Positions 24,217 through 32,462 of a stretch of 64,000 nt of DNA are shown here, piece by piece. The stretch is from Actinomycetes bacterium (GTDB taxonomy: Bacteria; Actinomycetota; Acidimicrobiia; Acidimicrobiales; Palsa-688). The notes beneath the pieces were generated by a model. That model was not told the DNA's origin. It made no database searches and saw nothing but the letters and a program-made list of their open reading frames with translations. The translations under genes were made by a program, and so were the position numbers. The stretch is taken from NCBI GenBank assembly GCA_021850325.1, contig JAJZMF010000026.1, forward strand, positions 62,001-126,000, written 5' to 3'. Each line of letters opens with the position of its first letter. The stretch's first letter is position 1.

Positions 24217-24603
24217 GTGGTGGCCCGGTTCTTGTCCCCGGAGTGGTTCGACCAGCTGGAGCGGCTGGGGGAGCACATGCCGGCAGATGTCCCCGACCAG
24301 TTGGTGGTGGACATCGAGGTGCAGGGTGCACCGGGCGGCGAGGTATGGTACCAGGTCGTGGTCGGTGGGGGTCGGGCCGAGGTTCGCAGGCCCGGCGCGC
24401 CGCGCCGTCCGCCCGGCGCCCGGCTGATGACCGACTATGCCACGTTGGCCGGCATGGTCTCGGGCCAGCTGCAGCCCGAGGAGGTCCTGGCTGGCGGTCG
24501 TGCCCGAGTGGGCGGTGACGTGCGTGTGCTCATGGCCGTAGGGGAGAGGGGCGGTCTCGTCGACCTGCTGCCCGCCTCTTTGAGGGCGGGGACCACCTTC
24601 TAG
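24217..24603 (+). CDS. Small SCP2-like (sterol carrier/lipid-binding) protein
   Basis: Predicted 128 residues starting GTG GTG. FLSPEWFDQLERLGEHMP, the strands VVDIEVQG…WYQVVVGGGRAEVRRP and the ARLMTDYATLAGMVSGQLQPEEVLAGGRARVGGDVRVLMAV segment match the SCP2 sterol-transfer domain fold, which binds lipids or acyl-CoA in a hydrophobic tunnel. It starts 6 bases after the GH2-like stop, so it is co-transcribed with that gene and with the DUF2510 gene (5-base gap). The ligand is unknown. Confidence 0.75.
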   Translation: MVARFLSPEWFDQLERLGEHMPADVPDQLVVDIEVQGAPGGEVWYQVVVGGGRAEVRRPGAPRRPPGARLMTDYATLAGMVSGQLQPEEVLAGGRARVGGDVRVLMAVGERGGLVDLLPASLRAGTTF

Positions 24604-24608
24604 AGCCG

Positions 24609-25466
24609 ATGGCCCGTTCCTACCCTTCCAAACCGGGATGGTACCGGGACCCCGGGCAGCTCAGGGCCCTGCGCTACTGGGACGGTGAGCGCTGGACCGA
24701 CCGGGAGCGTCCTCGGCCCTCGTGGTACCTCGGTACCGATCGCTTCGAGGTGGACCAGGAGATGGACCGCTCCAGCGAGGGCCCGGCGCAGCCGCACGAG
24801 CTGAGAGAGCCTGTAGCCAGCGGTGCGTGGTCACGCGAATGGCTGCCCTGGCGGTTGCACCAGCCCGACCCCACCTGGCCCAGACCGCTCGGACGGGCGC
24901 TGCCCCGCTCCTGGCACCCACCGCGTACCGCCCCCCAGGTGAAGCTGGGGCCGGCACGGCGGCCGTTGCTGGCCATGGTCAGCCTGCTCGTCGTGGCGGT
25001 GGCCGTGGTGGTCTCCAGCGTGGCTTTCATCACCCCTTACGAGGTAAAGCGCCCCTCGCCCATCACCCTGCAGCCTGCTCAGGACCCCACTCTCAAGCTG
25101 GCGAACAAGGCCTGCGCCTCGGTGGTGCCCTCGGTCCGCCACGTCTTCGAGGCGAGCACCGACCCCCGGGCCCTGACCAGGGCAGCGGCGAGCCTCGACG
25201 CACTGAGCCGCCAGATGTGGGCACTGAGCTGGAGGGTGGACCAACTGGGCCGGGCCCAGGAGTGGTTGAGCACGCTGGCCGAGCTCAGCGCCGACCAGAG
25301 GACGTACGCCATGAGGCTCGCCTCTGCGCCCACCGGGTCGGCGCTCACGGCCCAGGCCGTGCAGGCCCGTGACCGCGCCTGGGCCGATGCAGCACGGGCG
25401 GACCGCTTCAGCGCCAACCTGCTGCTCGGGCCGTCCTGCACTTTCGGTCTCCGGACGGCTGCCTGA
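24609..25466 (+). CDS. DUF2510 membrane protein
   Basis: A 285-residue protein. An N-terminal DUF2510 domain (about 8-32: PGWYRDPGQLRALRYWDGERWTD) is followed by a Pro/Arg/Trp-rich linker, one TM helix (about 120-142) and a roughly 140-residue helical extracellular region with two Cys (CASVV and GPSCTFGL) that may pair. DUF2510 is common in actinobacterial membrane proteins and its function is unknown. ATG start 5 bases after the SCP2-like stop. Confidence 0.85.
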   Translation: MARSYPSKPGWYRDPGQLRALRYWDGERWTDRERPRPSWYLGTDRFEVDQEMDRSSEGPAQPHELREPVASGAWSREWLPWRLHQPDPTWPRPLGRALPRSWHPPRTAPQVKLGPARRPLLAMVSLLVVAVAVVVSSVAFITPYEVKRPSPITLQPAQDPTLKLANKACASVVPSVRHVFEASTDPRALTRAAASLDALSRQMWALSWRVDQLGRAQEWLSTLAELSADQRTYAMRLASAPTGSALTAQAVQARDRAWADAARADRFSANLLLGPSCTFGLRTAA

Positions 25467-25537
25467 GGCAGGTGGCCCGGGCCCGGAGCTGCGGCGGGCC
25501 ATGGAGCTGAGGCCTCCCGAAGAACTCCCGCAGACAG

Positions 25538-25567
25538 TTGCAACGGGGCGACGCCCGGGGGGATAGT
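25538..25567 (+). promoter_or_regulatory. Candidate promoter for the small acidic protein gene
   Basis: TTGCAA (25538-25543) and GATAGT (25562-25567) are separated by 18 bases, placing transcription start about 40 bases before the gene start at 25615. Confidence 0.4.
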
Positions 25568-25614
25568 GGTACTTCTAGGCCCAGTCCAGTACGGAACACC
25601 GGAGGTGCAGCGCA

Positions 25615-25830
25615 ATGCTGAGCGAAGTCGTGGACGACCAGTTCATCACCAGGTACCGCGCACTGCTCGACGCGGAAGACGAGGCGTTCGACGAGCTCGA
25701 GCACGCCTACGAGGAGGGCGACCGGGCCCACTTCGACGCAGACCTGACGGCGTGGCGGGCCGCCCTGGAGCGCAAGCTGTCCTACCTCCACCACCTGGGC
25801 CTGGTGAGCCCGCCCGCCCTCACCCACTGA
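25615..25830 (+). CDS. Small acidic helical protein of unknown function
   Basis: A 71-residue protein with an ATG start and a good GGAGGT site 9 bases upstream. It is strongly acidic and predicted mostly helical (FITRYRALLDAEDEAFDELEHAYEEGDRAHFDADLTAWRAALERKL), with no Cys, TM or known motif. The strong ribosome site, own promoter-like sequence and terminator hairpin downstream support a real, single-gene transcript. Function unknown. Confidence 0.7.
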   Translation: MLSEVVDDQFITRYRALLDAEDEAFDELEHAYEEGDRAHFDADLTAWRAALERKLSYLHHLGLVSPPALTH

Positions 25831-25840
25831 TGTCGGTGGG

Positions 25841-25875
25841 CGTACCCCGGGCGCCGCGAGGCGGCCCGGGGTACG
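25841..25875. terminator. Bidirectional terminator hairpin
   Basis: CGTACCCCGGGC (25841-25852) pairs perfectly with GCCCGGGGTACG (25864-25875), 12 bp with an 11-base loop, between convergent genes. Confidence 0.7.
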
Positions 25876-25897
25876 GCTCGGCCCTGGGGCCGGGCTG

Positions 25898-26902
25898 TCA
25901 GGGCAGCAGGCCCAGCTCCACCACGCTGTTGCGTTCCTCGACCAGCTCGGCGGTGCTCCGGTCGATCCTCTCCCGGGAGAAGTCGTTGACCTCGAGGCCC
26001 CCGACGACCTCGTAGCTGCCGCCGCCGGCGGTCACCGGCACCGAGGAGTAGATGCCCTCGGGTGTGCCGTAAGAGCCGTCCGACCACACGGCCATGGAGG
26101 TCCAGTCGCCGCCGGGGGTGCCGAGGAACCAGTCCCGCACCGTGTCGATGGCAGCGTTGGCCGCGGAGGCGGCGCTGGAGGCCCCTCGGGCCTCGATGAT
26201 GGCTGCCCCTCGTTGCTGGACGGTCGGGATGAGCGTGTCGCGCGCCCAGTCGACGCCGCCTACCTGGTCGAGGGCGGGCTTGCCCTGTACCCGGGCATGG
26301 AAGATGTCGGGGTACTGGGTGGCGGAGTGGTTGCCCCATATGGTCACGTTGCTCACCTCGGTCACCGCCGCCCCGGCTCTCGCCGCCAGCTGGCCCACCG
26401 CCCGGTTGTGGTCCAGCCTGGTCATGGCTGCGAACTGCTGGGGCCGCAGCGGGGTCGGCGACGCCATGGCATTGCTGGCTGCGATCAGGCAGTTGGTGTT
26501 GGCCGGGTTGCCCACCACCAGGACGCGCACGTCCCGGCTGGCGCTGGCGGCCAGGGCGCGGCCCTGGACGCTGAAGATGGCCCCGTTGGCCTCGAGCAGG
26601 TCCGCCCTCTCCATCCCCTTGCTGCGGGGCCTCGCACCCACCAGCAGGGCCACGTCGGCGTCCCCGAAGGCTTCTTCGGCGTCGTCGGTCACGGTGACGC
26701 TGCGCAGGAGCGGGAAGGCGCAATCGTCGAGCTCCATCACGACGCCCTTGAGCGCGCCCAGAGCCTGGGGGATCTCGAGCAGGCGCAGGGCAACGGGCTG
26801 GCCCGGGCCCAGCATGGCACCGCTGGCGACCCGGAAGAGCAGGCTGTAGGCGATCTGGCCGGCACCGCCGGTGACGGTGACGGTCTTGGTCTGGTTGGTC
26901 AT
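25898..26902 (-). CDS. mdh: Malate dehydrogenase
   Basis: NAD-dependent oxidation of malate to oxaloacetate in the TCA cycle. The 334 residues match the cytosolic-like type 2 family. The Rossmann motif is [18 protein letters not shown]; substrate Arg residues lie in [21 protein letters not shown] and TRLDHNRA; the catalytic His is in [13 protein letters not shown]. The ATG at 26902 has GGAGG upstream. It follows icd by 15 bases on the same strand and should be co-transcribed with it, a compact TCA unit. Confidence 0.97.
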   Translation of the reverse strand: MTNQTKTVTVTGGAGQIAYSLLFRVASGAMLGPGQPVALRLLEIPQALGALKGVVMELDDCAFPLLRSVTVTDDAEEAFGDADVALLVGARPRSKGMERADLLEANGAIFSVQGRALAASASRDVRVLVVGNPANTNCLIAASNAMASPTPLRPQQFAAMTRLDHNRAVGQLAARAGAAVTEVSNVTIWGNHSATQYPDIFHARVQGKPALDQVGGVDWARDTLIPTVQQRGAAIIEARGASSAASAANAAIDTVRDWFLGTPGGDWTSMAVWSDGSYGTPEGIYSSVPVTAGGGSYEVVGGLEVNDFSRERIDRSTAELVEERNSVVELGLLP

Positions 26903-26917
26903 TTGTGCTGCCTCCGC

Positions 26918-28114
26918 TTACAGGCGCTCGATGATTGCGCTGGCGAACTCCGAGGTCTTGACTTCCTTGGCACCCTCCATCTGGCGGGCGAAGTCGTAGG
27001 TTACGACCTTGTCGACGATGGTCTGCTCCATCGCCCGGACGATGTCGTCGGCTTCGTGTTGCCACCCGAGGTGCTCGAGCATCAGGACACCGGAGAGCAG
27101 CACGGAGCCCGGGTTGACCTTGTCCTGGCCGGCGTACTTGGGGGCCGTGCCATGGGTCGCCTCGAAGATGCCGTGGCCCGTGACGTAGTTGATGTTGGCG
27201 CCCGGGGCGATGCCGATGCCCCCCACCTGGGCGGCAATGGCGTCCGAAAGGTAGTCGCCGTTGAGGTTGGTGGTGGCTATGACGTCGAAGTCCTCAGGCC
27301 GGGTGAGGACCTGCTGCAGGGTGATGTCGGCGATGTTGTCCTTCACCAGGACCCGGTCCCCGGGCTTGCCGCCGCAGTCGTCCCAGCCGACGGCGACATC
27401 GGAGAACTCCTCCCGGGTCAGCTCGTAGCCCCACTTGCGGAAGGCACCCTCGGTGAACTTCTGGATGTTCCCTTTGTGCACCAGGGTCACCGACTTGCGG
27501 CCGTGGTCGACCGCGTACTTGATGGCGGCTCGGACAAGGCGCTTGCTGCCGGTCTCGGAGATTGGCTTCACGCCCACCCCGGAGTCGGGCCGGATGTCCC
27601 AGCCCAGTTGCTCGTGGAGGGTCTCGATGAGCCGCTTGGCCTCAGGGGTGCCCTCCTCGACCTCCAGCCCGGCATAGATGTCCTCTGTGTTCTCCCGGAA
27701 GATCACCATGTCGACGAGGTCCGGCCGCTTGACCGGTGAGGGCACGCCCTGGAACCAGCGCACCGGACGGAGGCACACGTAGAGGTCGAGCAGTTGGCGC
27801 AGGGCCACGTTGAGGGAACGGAACCCTCCGCCCACCGGCGTGGTCAGCGGGCCCTTGATCCCGATGAGGTACTCGCGGAAGACGTCCAGGGTCTCGTCCG
27901 GCAGCCAACTGCCGGTCTGGTTGAACGCCTTCTCGCCTGCAAGCACCTCCTTCCACACGATGTGCCGGCCCCGCTTGGCGACCGCAGCATCGATGACGCT
28001 CTTCGCCGCGGGCCAGATGTCGACGCCCGTGCCATCGCCCTCGATGAAGGGGATAATCGGCTCGTCCGGCACGTGAAGTTTGCCGTCGGGCCCCATGGTG
28101 ATCTTTTCGGCCAT
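26918..28114 (-). CDS. icd: Isocitrate dehydrogenase (NADP-type)
   Basis: Converts isocitrate to 2-oxoglutarate and CO2. The 398 residues include [12 protein letters not shown], the [24 protein letters not shown] substrate loop, [16 protein letters not shown]-like [21 protein letters not shown], metal ligands in [10 protein letters not shown] and [17 protein letters not shown], and the cofactor loop [17 protein letters not shown]. The lysine/tyrosine pattern after the HGTAPKYAG loop suggests NADP use but is not proof. ATG start. First gene of the icd-mdh unit, divergent from the DNA methyltransferase gene with 63 bases between them. Confidence 0.96.
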   Translation of the reverse strand: MAEKITMGPDGKLHVPDEPIIPFIEGDGTGVDIWPAAKSVIDAAVAKRGRHIVWKEVLAGEKAFNQTGSWLPDETLDVFREYLIGIKGPLTTPVGGGFRSLNVALRQLLDLYVCLRPVRWFQGVPSPVKRPDLVDMVIFRENTEDIYAGLEVEEGTPEAKRLIETLHEQLGWDIRPDSGVGVKPISETGSKRLVRAAIKYAVDHGRKSVTLVHKGNIQKFTEGAFRKWGYELTREEFSDVAVGWDDCGGKPGDRVLVKDNIADITLQQVLTRPEDFDVIATTNLNGDYLSDAIAAQVGGIGIAPGANINYVTGHGIFEATHGTAPKYAGQDKVNPGSVLLSGVLMLEHLGWQHEADDIVRAMEQTIVDKVVTYDFARQMEGAKEVKTSEFASAIIERL

Positions 28115-28177
28115 GGTCCGCTAGCCTACGCCCGCCCGGCCGAGGGGGCGCCAACCGGCCCCGCTAACGTTCGGAGG

Positions 28178-29071
28178 GTGAGCACGGCGCTTCCCCCGGC
28201 CGCACCCGAAGGCGTGCTGCTGGCCGACAACCTCGATGTGCTGCGCTCGCTACCCGAGGGCTGTATCGACCTGGTGTACGTGGACCCGCCCTTCGGGACG
28301 GGCCAGGTCCGTCGCCTGGGCACCATACGGACCGGCGGCGGCACCTCGACCCGGCGCGGCTTCGCCGGCCGCACCTACAACTACGAGGTGACCTCCCGCT
28401 ACGCCTACCGGGACGACATGGCGCTGGAGGACTACCTGTGCTTCCTGGAGGTCCGTCTACGCGAGATGCACCGGGCCCTGACACCCTCCGGGTCGCTCTA
28501 CCTGCACCTGGACTTCCACGCGGTGCACCATGCCCGGCTGCTGATGGACGAGATCTTCGGCCCGGAGCGTTTCCTCAACGAGGTCATCTGGGCCTACGAC
28601 TTCGGGGGCCGGGCCCGGGACCGCTGGCCCCGTAAGCACGACAACATCCTCTGGTACGCGAAATCCGACCACTGGACCTTCAATACGGCCGACATCGACC
28701 GCATCCCCTACATGGCGCCGGGCCTGGTCGGGCCGGAGAAGGCCCGGAGGGGCAAGCTGCCCACCGACACCTGGTGGCTCACCATCGTCCCCACCTCCGG
28801 GCGGGAACGGACGGGCTACCCGACCCAGAAGCCGTTGAAGCTCCTGGAGAGGGTGGTGGCGGCATCGAGCAGGCCCGGTGACCTGGTAGCCGACTTCTTC
28901 TGCGGTAGCGGGACAACCGGGGTGGCCGCCGCCCGCCTGGGAAGGCGCTACCTGCTGGTGGACTCGAACCCTGAGGCGGTGTCCATCGCCAGGCGGCGGT
29001 TGCAACTGGACGGCCCGCCCCGTCCGGCCCCGGGGGAGACGGCCTCCGGGGCCGGGAGCAGTCCCGGCTAG
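28178..29071 (+). CDS. Orphan DNA methyltransferase, beta class (N6-adenine or N4-cytosine)
   Basis: About 297 residues from the GTG at 28178, preceded by GGAGG. Motif IV (DPPFG, 36-40) comes first and motif I (DFFCGSGTT, about 238) last, with YPTQKPLKLLERVV before it; this order defines the beta class, which includes M.HinfI and CcrM. The central region (about 60-200) holds the target-recognition part and motifs such as LYLHLDFHAVHHARLLMDEIFG. No restriction endonuclease or specificity gene is adjacent, so it looks like a solitary methylase. Its stop shares a CTAG with the convergent metF stop. Target sequence is unknown. Confidence 0.92.
   Translation: MSTALPPAAPEGVLLADNLDVLRSLPEGCIDLVYVDPPFGTGQVRRLGTIRTGGGTSTRRGFAGRTYNYEVTSRYAYRDDMALEDYLCFLEVRLREMHRALTPSGSLYLHLDFHAVHHARLLMDEIFGPERFLNEVIWAYDFGGRARDRWPRKHDNILWYAKSDHWTFNTADIDRIPYMAPGLVGPEKARRGKLPTDTWWLTIVPTSGRERTGYPTQKPLKLLERVVAASSRPGDLVADFFCGSGTTGVAAARLGRRYLLVDSNPEAVSIARRRLQLDGPPRPAPGETASGAGSSPG
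29051..29068. terminator. Terminator-like hairpin at convergent gene ends
   Basis: GCCGGGA and TCCCGGC pair perfectly (7 bp, GCAG loop) just before the shared CTAG stop of the methyltransferase and metF genes. Confidence 0.45.
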
Positions 29072-29955
29072 AGGGGTTGCCCGAGGTGCCCCAGGGCCAG
29101 GTTGGTGTGGATCCGCCTGGTGGCCTCGGAGCGGTTGAGGGTGTAGAAGTGCAAGCCCGGTGCGCCCTTTTCCAGCAGTTGGGCGCACAGCTCGGTGGCG
29201 GCCTCGATGCCCTCCTCGGTCACGGCCGCCGGGCCGCCCCGCCGGTCGGCGGACTCGAGACGTCCCACGAGCCAGGAGGGTACGGCGCACCCCATCTGGG
29301 CCATGCGGGGGATGGAGGCCAGGCTGACCACGGGCATGATCCCCGGTAGCACCGGCTTGTCCAAGCCTCGGCCGACCATGTCGTCCACGAGCGAGAAGTA
29401 ATCCTCGGCCTCGAAGAAGAACTGCGTAATGGCGAAGTCGGCGTGACGCAGCTTGTGGGCCAGGTGCCGGCGGTCGCTGGACAGGCTGCGCGAGCGGGGG
29501 TGCCCGGCCGGGTGGGCAGCAACGCCGATGCAGAAACCCCCGATGGCCCTGGCAAGCTCGACCAGTTCCGAGGCGTGCTCCAGCTCGTCGGCCACCGGCT
29601 GCGCCTGCTCGAGGGGCCGGGGTACCGGGTCCCCTCCCAGGGCCATCAGGTTCTCGATACCGGCCTTGCGGAACGAGACGAGGATGTCGGCCAGTTCGAG
29701 CCGGGTGTGGCCGGCGCACACCAGGTGGGCCATGGGGTTGAGGGCGGTGAGCCGCAGCATGGACACGGCCAGGTCTGTCGTGCGCTGGCGCGACGAGGGA
29801 CCTCCCCGGTAGGTGACCGAGACGAAGGAGGGCGCCAAGGGCTGGAGCTCCACCAGGGTCTGGACCAGACGCGCCTGCTCCAGGTCGTTCTTGGGAGGGA
29901 AGAACTCGAAGGAGTACGTCCTGGCCCGCGCCAGCAGGTCGGTGACCCTGGTCAT
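29068..29955 (-). CDS. metF: 5,10-methylenetetrahydrofolate reductase
   Basis: FAD enzyme that makes 5-methyl-THF for methionine synthesis. 295 residues. Landmarks: SFEFFPPKN with the catalytic Glu, SVTYRGG, HLVCAGHTRLELADIL, the GDPVP flavin segment (LMALGGDPVPRP), ITQFFFEAEDYF and PGIMPVVSLASIPRMAQMGCAVPSWLVGRL. The ATG at 29955 overlaps the folD stop (ATGA). A much longer reading into folD in another frame is not real. Last gene of a purN-folD-metF one-carbon group. Confidence 0.95.
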   Translation of the reverse strand: MTRVTDLLARARTYSFEFFPPKNDLEQARLVQTLVELQPLAPSFVSVTYRGGPSSRQRTTDLAVSMLRLTALNPMAHLVCAGHTRLELADILVSFRKAGIENLMALGGDPVPRPLEQAQPVADELEHASELVELARAIGGFCIGVAAHPAGHPRSRSLSSDRRHLAHKLRHADFAITQFFFEAEDYFSLVDDMVGRGLDKPVLPGIMPVVSLASIPRMAQMGCAVPSWLVGRLESADRRGGPAAVTEEGIEAATELCAQLLEKGAPGLHFYTLNRSEATRRIHTNLALGHLGQPL

Positions 29956-30833
29956 CCGGTCAAGGATAAGCCAGGCCCGGTCCGGGCGGAGGCGGCCTTC
30001 ACCGTGTTGAGCAGGAGCATGGCGATGGTGGTCACGCCCACGCCTCCCAGGCGCGGGGTCACCCAGCCGGCCACCTCGGCGCACCGCTCGTCGACATCGG
30101 AGAGCAGCTTGCGGCCCTCGAAGGTGATGCCTCCTCCCACCACGCACGCACCGGGCGCCACCACGTCGGGGGTGATCATGTTGGGCACACCCGCCGCTCC
30201 GATGACGATGTCCGCCCGGCGCGTGTGCTCCTGCCAGTCCTTGACACCGGTGTGCACCACGGTGACAGCAGCGTTGCAGCCCGGCTCCTTGAGCGACAGC
30301 AGGAGAGCGAGGGGCCGTCCGAGGGTTGGCCCCCGGCCGACGACCACCACTGAACGACCTTCGACCGGCACGCCGTAGTGGCGCAGCATGGCCACCACCC
30401 CCAGCGGCGTGCACGGCCTGGGGTGGCCCTGCGCCCCGAGCGCCAGGTAGCCCAGGTTCACCGGGTGCAGCCCGTCGACGTCCTTGGCCGGCAGGACGCG
30501 CGCCAGCGCCTCGGTGTAGTCGAAGCCTGCGGGCACGGGGTTCTGGACCAGGAACCCGTCCACTGCCGGGTCGGCATTGAGCCGGTCGACGGCCTCGAGC
30601 AGGTCGGCCTGGCGCGCGCTCGCCGGGATGCGGACGTCGACCGAACGGATCCCGTAGCGCTCGCACGTCTCGTGCTTGCGGGCCACGTAGTGGGCGCTGG
30701 CAGGGTCGTCTCCGACGAGGACCGTGCCCAGGCCCACGCTACGGCCCTGCCCGGCCAGTCGGGCCACCTGGGCCTGGACTTCTGCCAGGGCGGCATCGGC
30801 CACCGGTGCGCCCGCCATGATCACTGCCGTCAT
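29952..30833 (-). CDS. folD: Bifunctional methylenetetrahydrofolate dehydrogenase/cyclohydrolase
   Basis: Converts 5,10-methylene-THF to 10-formyl-THF. 293 residues from the ATG at 30833, which has GGAGG upstream; a start 48 bases earlier would add Arg-rich residues. Catalytic Lys lies in SAHYVARKHETC, then come DGFLVQNPVP, the KDVDGLHPVN signature, PCTPLGV and the NADP loop VVGRGPTLGRPLALLL, with GVGVTTIAMLLLNT at the end. The product feeds purN upstream and fMet-tRNA synthesis; overlap with metF links both branches of one-carbon flow. Confidence 0.96.
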   Translation of the reverse strand: MTAVIMAGAPVADAALAEVQAQVARLAGQGRSVGLGTVLVGDDPASAHYVARKHETCERYGIRSVDVRIPASARQADLLEAVDRLNADPAVDGFLVQNPVPAGFDYTEALARVLPAKDVDGLHPVNLGYLALGAQGHPRPCTPLGVVAMLRHYGVPVEGRSVVVVGRGPTLGRPLALLLSLKEPGCNAAVTVVHTGVKDWQEHTRRADIVIGAAGVPNMITPDVVAPGACVVGGGITFEGRKLLSDVDERCAEVAGWVTPRLGGVGVTTIAMLLLNTVKAASARTGPGLSLTG

Positions 30834-30945
30834 CGTGCTGCCTCCAACCGTAGGCGGGCCCGCTCTCCGCCGGGCACGCACACCGGGTGCCGCACCGCGG
30901 GCCCGGCGCCCGGTCCGATGCTAGGCGCAGGTGAGGGGGCGCCCG

Positions 30946-31551
30946 TCACGAGGGTGCCCGAGGGCCTTCTGCGAGCTGGTGCATGTAGCGCCTGATGGTC
31001 TCGGGGTAGAGGCGGCGTTCGACCGCCTTTATGCGCTCGTGGAGCGAGGCCTCGGTGTCCCCGGGGAGCACCGGTACCTCCTCTTGGGCGAGGACCGGGC
31101 CGTCGTCGACGTCCTCGGTCGCGATGTGCACGGTGGTCCCGGTCACGCTCACCCCGGCCTCCAGGGCGTCACGTACGGCATGCCAGCCCTTGAAGGCGGG
31201 CAGCAGGGCCGGGTGGGTGTTGAGGACCCGGCCGGGGAAGGCGGTGAAGAGGGACGGGCCGAGGACGGTGCCGAACCCGGCCATGGCCACCACGGTGATG
31301 CCCCGGGCCTGCAGGGCCCCCACCAGCCGGTCGGTGTAGGCGTCCCTGTCGAAGGCCTCGCCGAAGCTCCCCCGCGCCACCAGCTCGGTAGGTACGCCGC
31401 CCGCCTCGGCCACCTGGAGGGCCCGGCACGGGCGGTCAGCCAGTACGGCGCGCACCTCCAGCCCCGAAGCCAGGAGAGCCTCCAGGACGGTGCCACTGCC
31501 CGAGACCAGGGCGCCCAGGTTCACCGGCCGGCGCCCACGTTCGGTGGTCAT
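30946..31551 (-). CDS. purN: Phosphoribosylglycinamide formyltransferase
   Basis: Transfers formyl from 10-formyl-THF to GAR in purine synthesis. 201 residues from the ATG at 31551; a longer frame through the upstream gene is not real. Motifs: VSGSGTVLEALL at the N-terminus, VMAGFGTVLGPSLF, the catalytic NTHPALLPAFKG (Asn, His) and TVHIATEDVDDGPVLAQ with the catalytic Asp. The usual neighbour purH is absent. A 112-base gap separates it from folD, so folD may also have its own promoter. Divergent from the DedA gene. Confidence 0.95.
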   Translation of the reverse strand: MTTERGRRPVNLGALVSGSGTVLEALLASGLEVRAVLADRPCRALQVAEAGGVPTELVARGSFGEAFDRDAYTDRLVGALQARGITVVAMAGFGTVLGPSLFTAFPGRVLNTHPALLPAFKGWHAVRDALEAGVSVTGTTVHIATEDVDDGPVLAQEEVPVLPGDTEASLHERIKAVERRLYPETIRRYMHQLAEGPRAPS

Positions 31552-31582
31552 CCAGCGAACATAGTGCGGGTAAGGTGGGCCA

Positions 31583-31618
31583 ATGAGCCGCCCGGTCTCG
31601 TCCCGTCCCCAGCCTTGA
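31583..31618 (+). CDS. Possible short upstream frame coupled to the DedA gene
   Basis: ATG at 31583 opens an 11-codon frame, MSRPVSSRPQP, whose TGA overlaps a TTG in the DedA frame (TTGA at 31615-31618). A TAAGGT lies just upstream, so the frame could be read from a nearly leaderless message. Its existence is a guess from layout; chance is possible in such short spans. Confidence 0.3.
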   Translation: MSRPVSSRPQP

Positions 31619-32313
31619 GCCTTTCCCCCCAGCTCCCGGGCATATTCCACGCCCTGGGGCCCACGATCCAGAACTACGGGTACCTGGCGGTGGGGAGCCT
31701 CGTGCTGCTGGAGGACTTCGGTGTGCCCGTGCCGGGTGAGACCGTCCTCATCGCGGCAGCCGTGTACGCCGGAGCGGGACGGCTGAACGTGGTCGCCGTG
31801 GCGGCCCTGGCCTTCGTGGCCGCGGTGGTGGGCGACAACATCGGCTACCTCATAGGGCGGCTGGGCGGCAGGGCCCTGGTCGCCCGTTTCGGCCGCTACG
31901 TGCTGCTGACGCCCGAGCGCTTCGACCGGGCCGAGCACTTCTTCCGCCGCCACGGGGGCAAGGTCGTCACGGTGGCGAGGTTCATCGACATCCTGCGCCA
32001 GGCCAACGGCATCATCGCCGGGATAACCGAGATGCCGTGGGCCTCACGTTTCCTGCCCTTCAACGCTCTGGGAGCCGCGCTCTGGGTGTCGCTGTGGACG
32101 GCAGTGGGCTACACCGCCGGCTCCAACATCAATGCCGTCTACAACGACATCGTCCGGTACGAGCTCTACTTCGCCGGGCTGGCGGCGGTGGTGGTGCTGG
32201 TCCTGGTGGGCCGTCACCTGATGGCCCGTCGTCGTAACCCGGGCACTACGGGCTCGGCACAAGGCGCTGTAGCCGAGGGGGAAGGGGAGCCGCAGGGCGT
32301 CCGCAGTTCCTAG
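31615..32313 (+). CDS. DedA-family membrane protein
   Basis: About 232 residues from the TTG at 31615; a GTG at 31564 in the same frame would leave only 12 bases to the divergent purN start. DedA features: an N-terminal re-entrant segment with the acidic LLEDFGVPVPGET motif, several TM helices, VVGDNIGYLIGRLGG, ERFDRAEHFFRRHGGKVVTVARFI with the conserved Arg, and IIAGITEMPWASRFLPFNALGAALW. The family flips undecaprenyl phosphate or related lipids across the membrane, so a wall or envelope lipid carrier role is likely. A polar Gly/Glu tail follows the last helix. Confidence 0.9.
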   Translation: MSLSPQLPGIFHALGPTIQNYGYLAVGSLVLLEDFGVPVPGETVLIAAAVYAGAGRLNVVAVAALAFVAAVVGDNIGYLIGRLGGRALVARFGRYVLLTPERFDRAEHFFRRHGGKVVTVARFIDILRQANGIIAGITEMPWASRFLPFNALGAALWVSLWTAVGYTAGSNINAVYNDIVRYELYFAGLAAVVVLVLVGRHLMARRRNPGTTGSAQGAVAEGEGEPQGVRSS

Positions 32314-32387
32314 CCCTCTCCCCGCCGGCCGGGGCAGCCCGGGCAGGCTCACCCAAGGTGGCGGTTTCGCCGTTTGCACGCCTGGGG

Positions 32388-32462
32388 CCCTCCACCTGTC
32401 CCAGCGGCCGGAGCGGCCGATCTGTCCTGTTGGCAACAGGCACGGGAGGCAGAGGGGACGAC
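32388..32462 (+). promoter_or_regulatory. Structured mRNA leader before the EAL-HDOD gene
   Basis: Two perfect small hairpins, CGGCCG-gag-CGGCCG (32405-32419) and CCTGTT-ggc-AACAGG (32426-32440), lie between CCCTCC (32388-32393) and the purine-rich GGGAGGCAGAGGGG ribosome site (32444-32457). CCTCC can pair with GGAGG, or CCCTC with GAGGG, which would hide the ribosome site. A regulatory role is only a suggestion. Confidence 0.35.
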
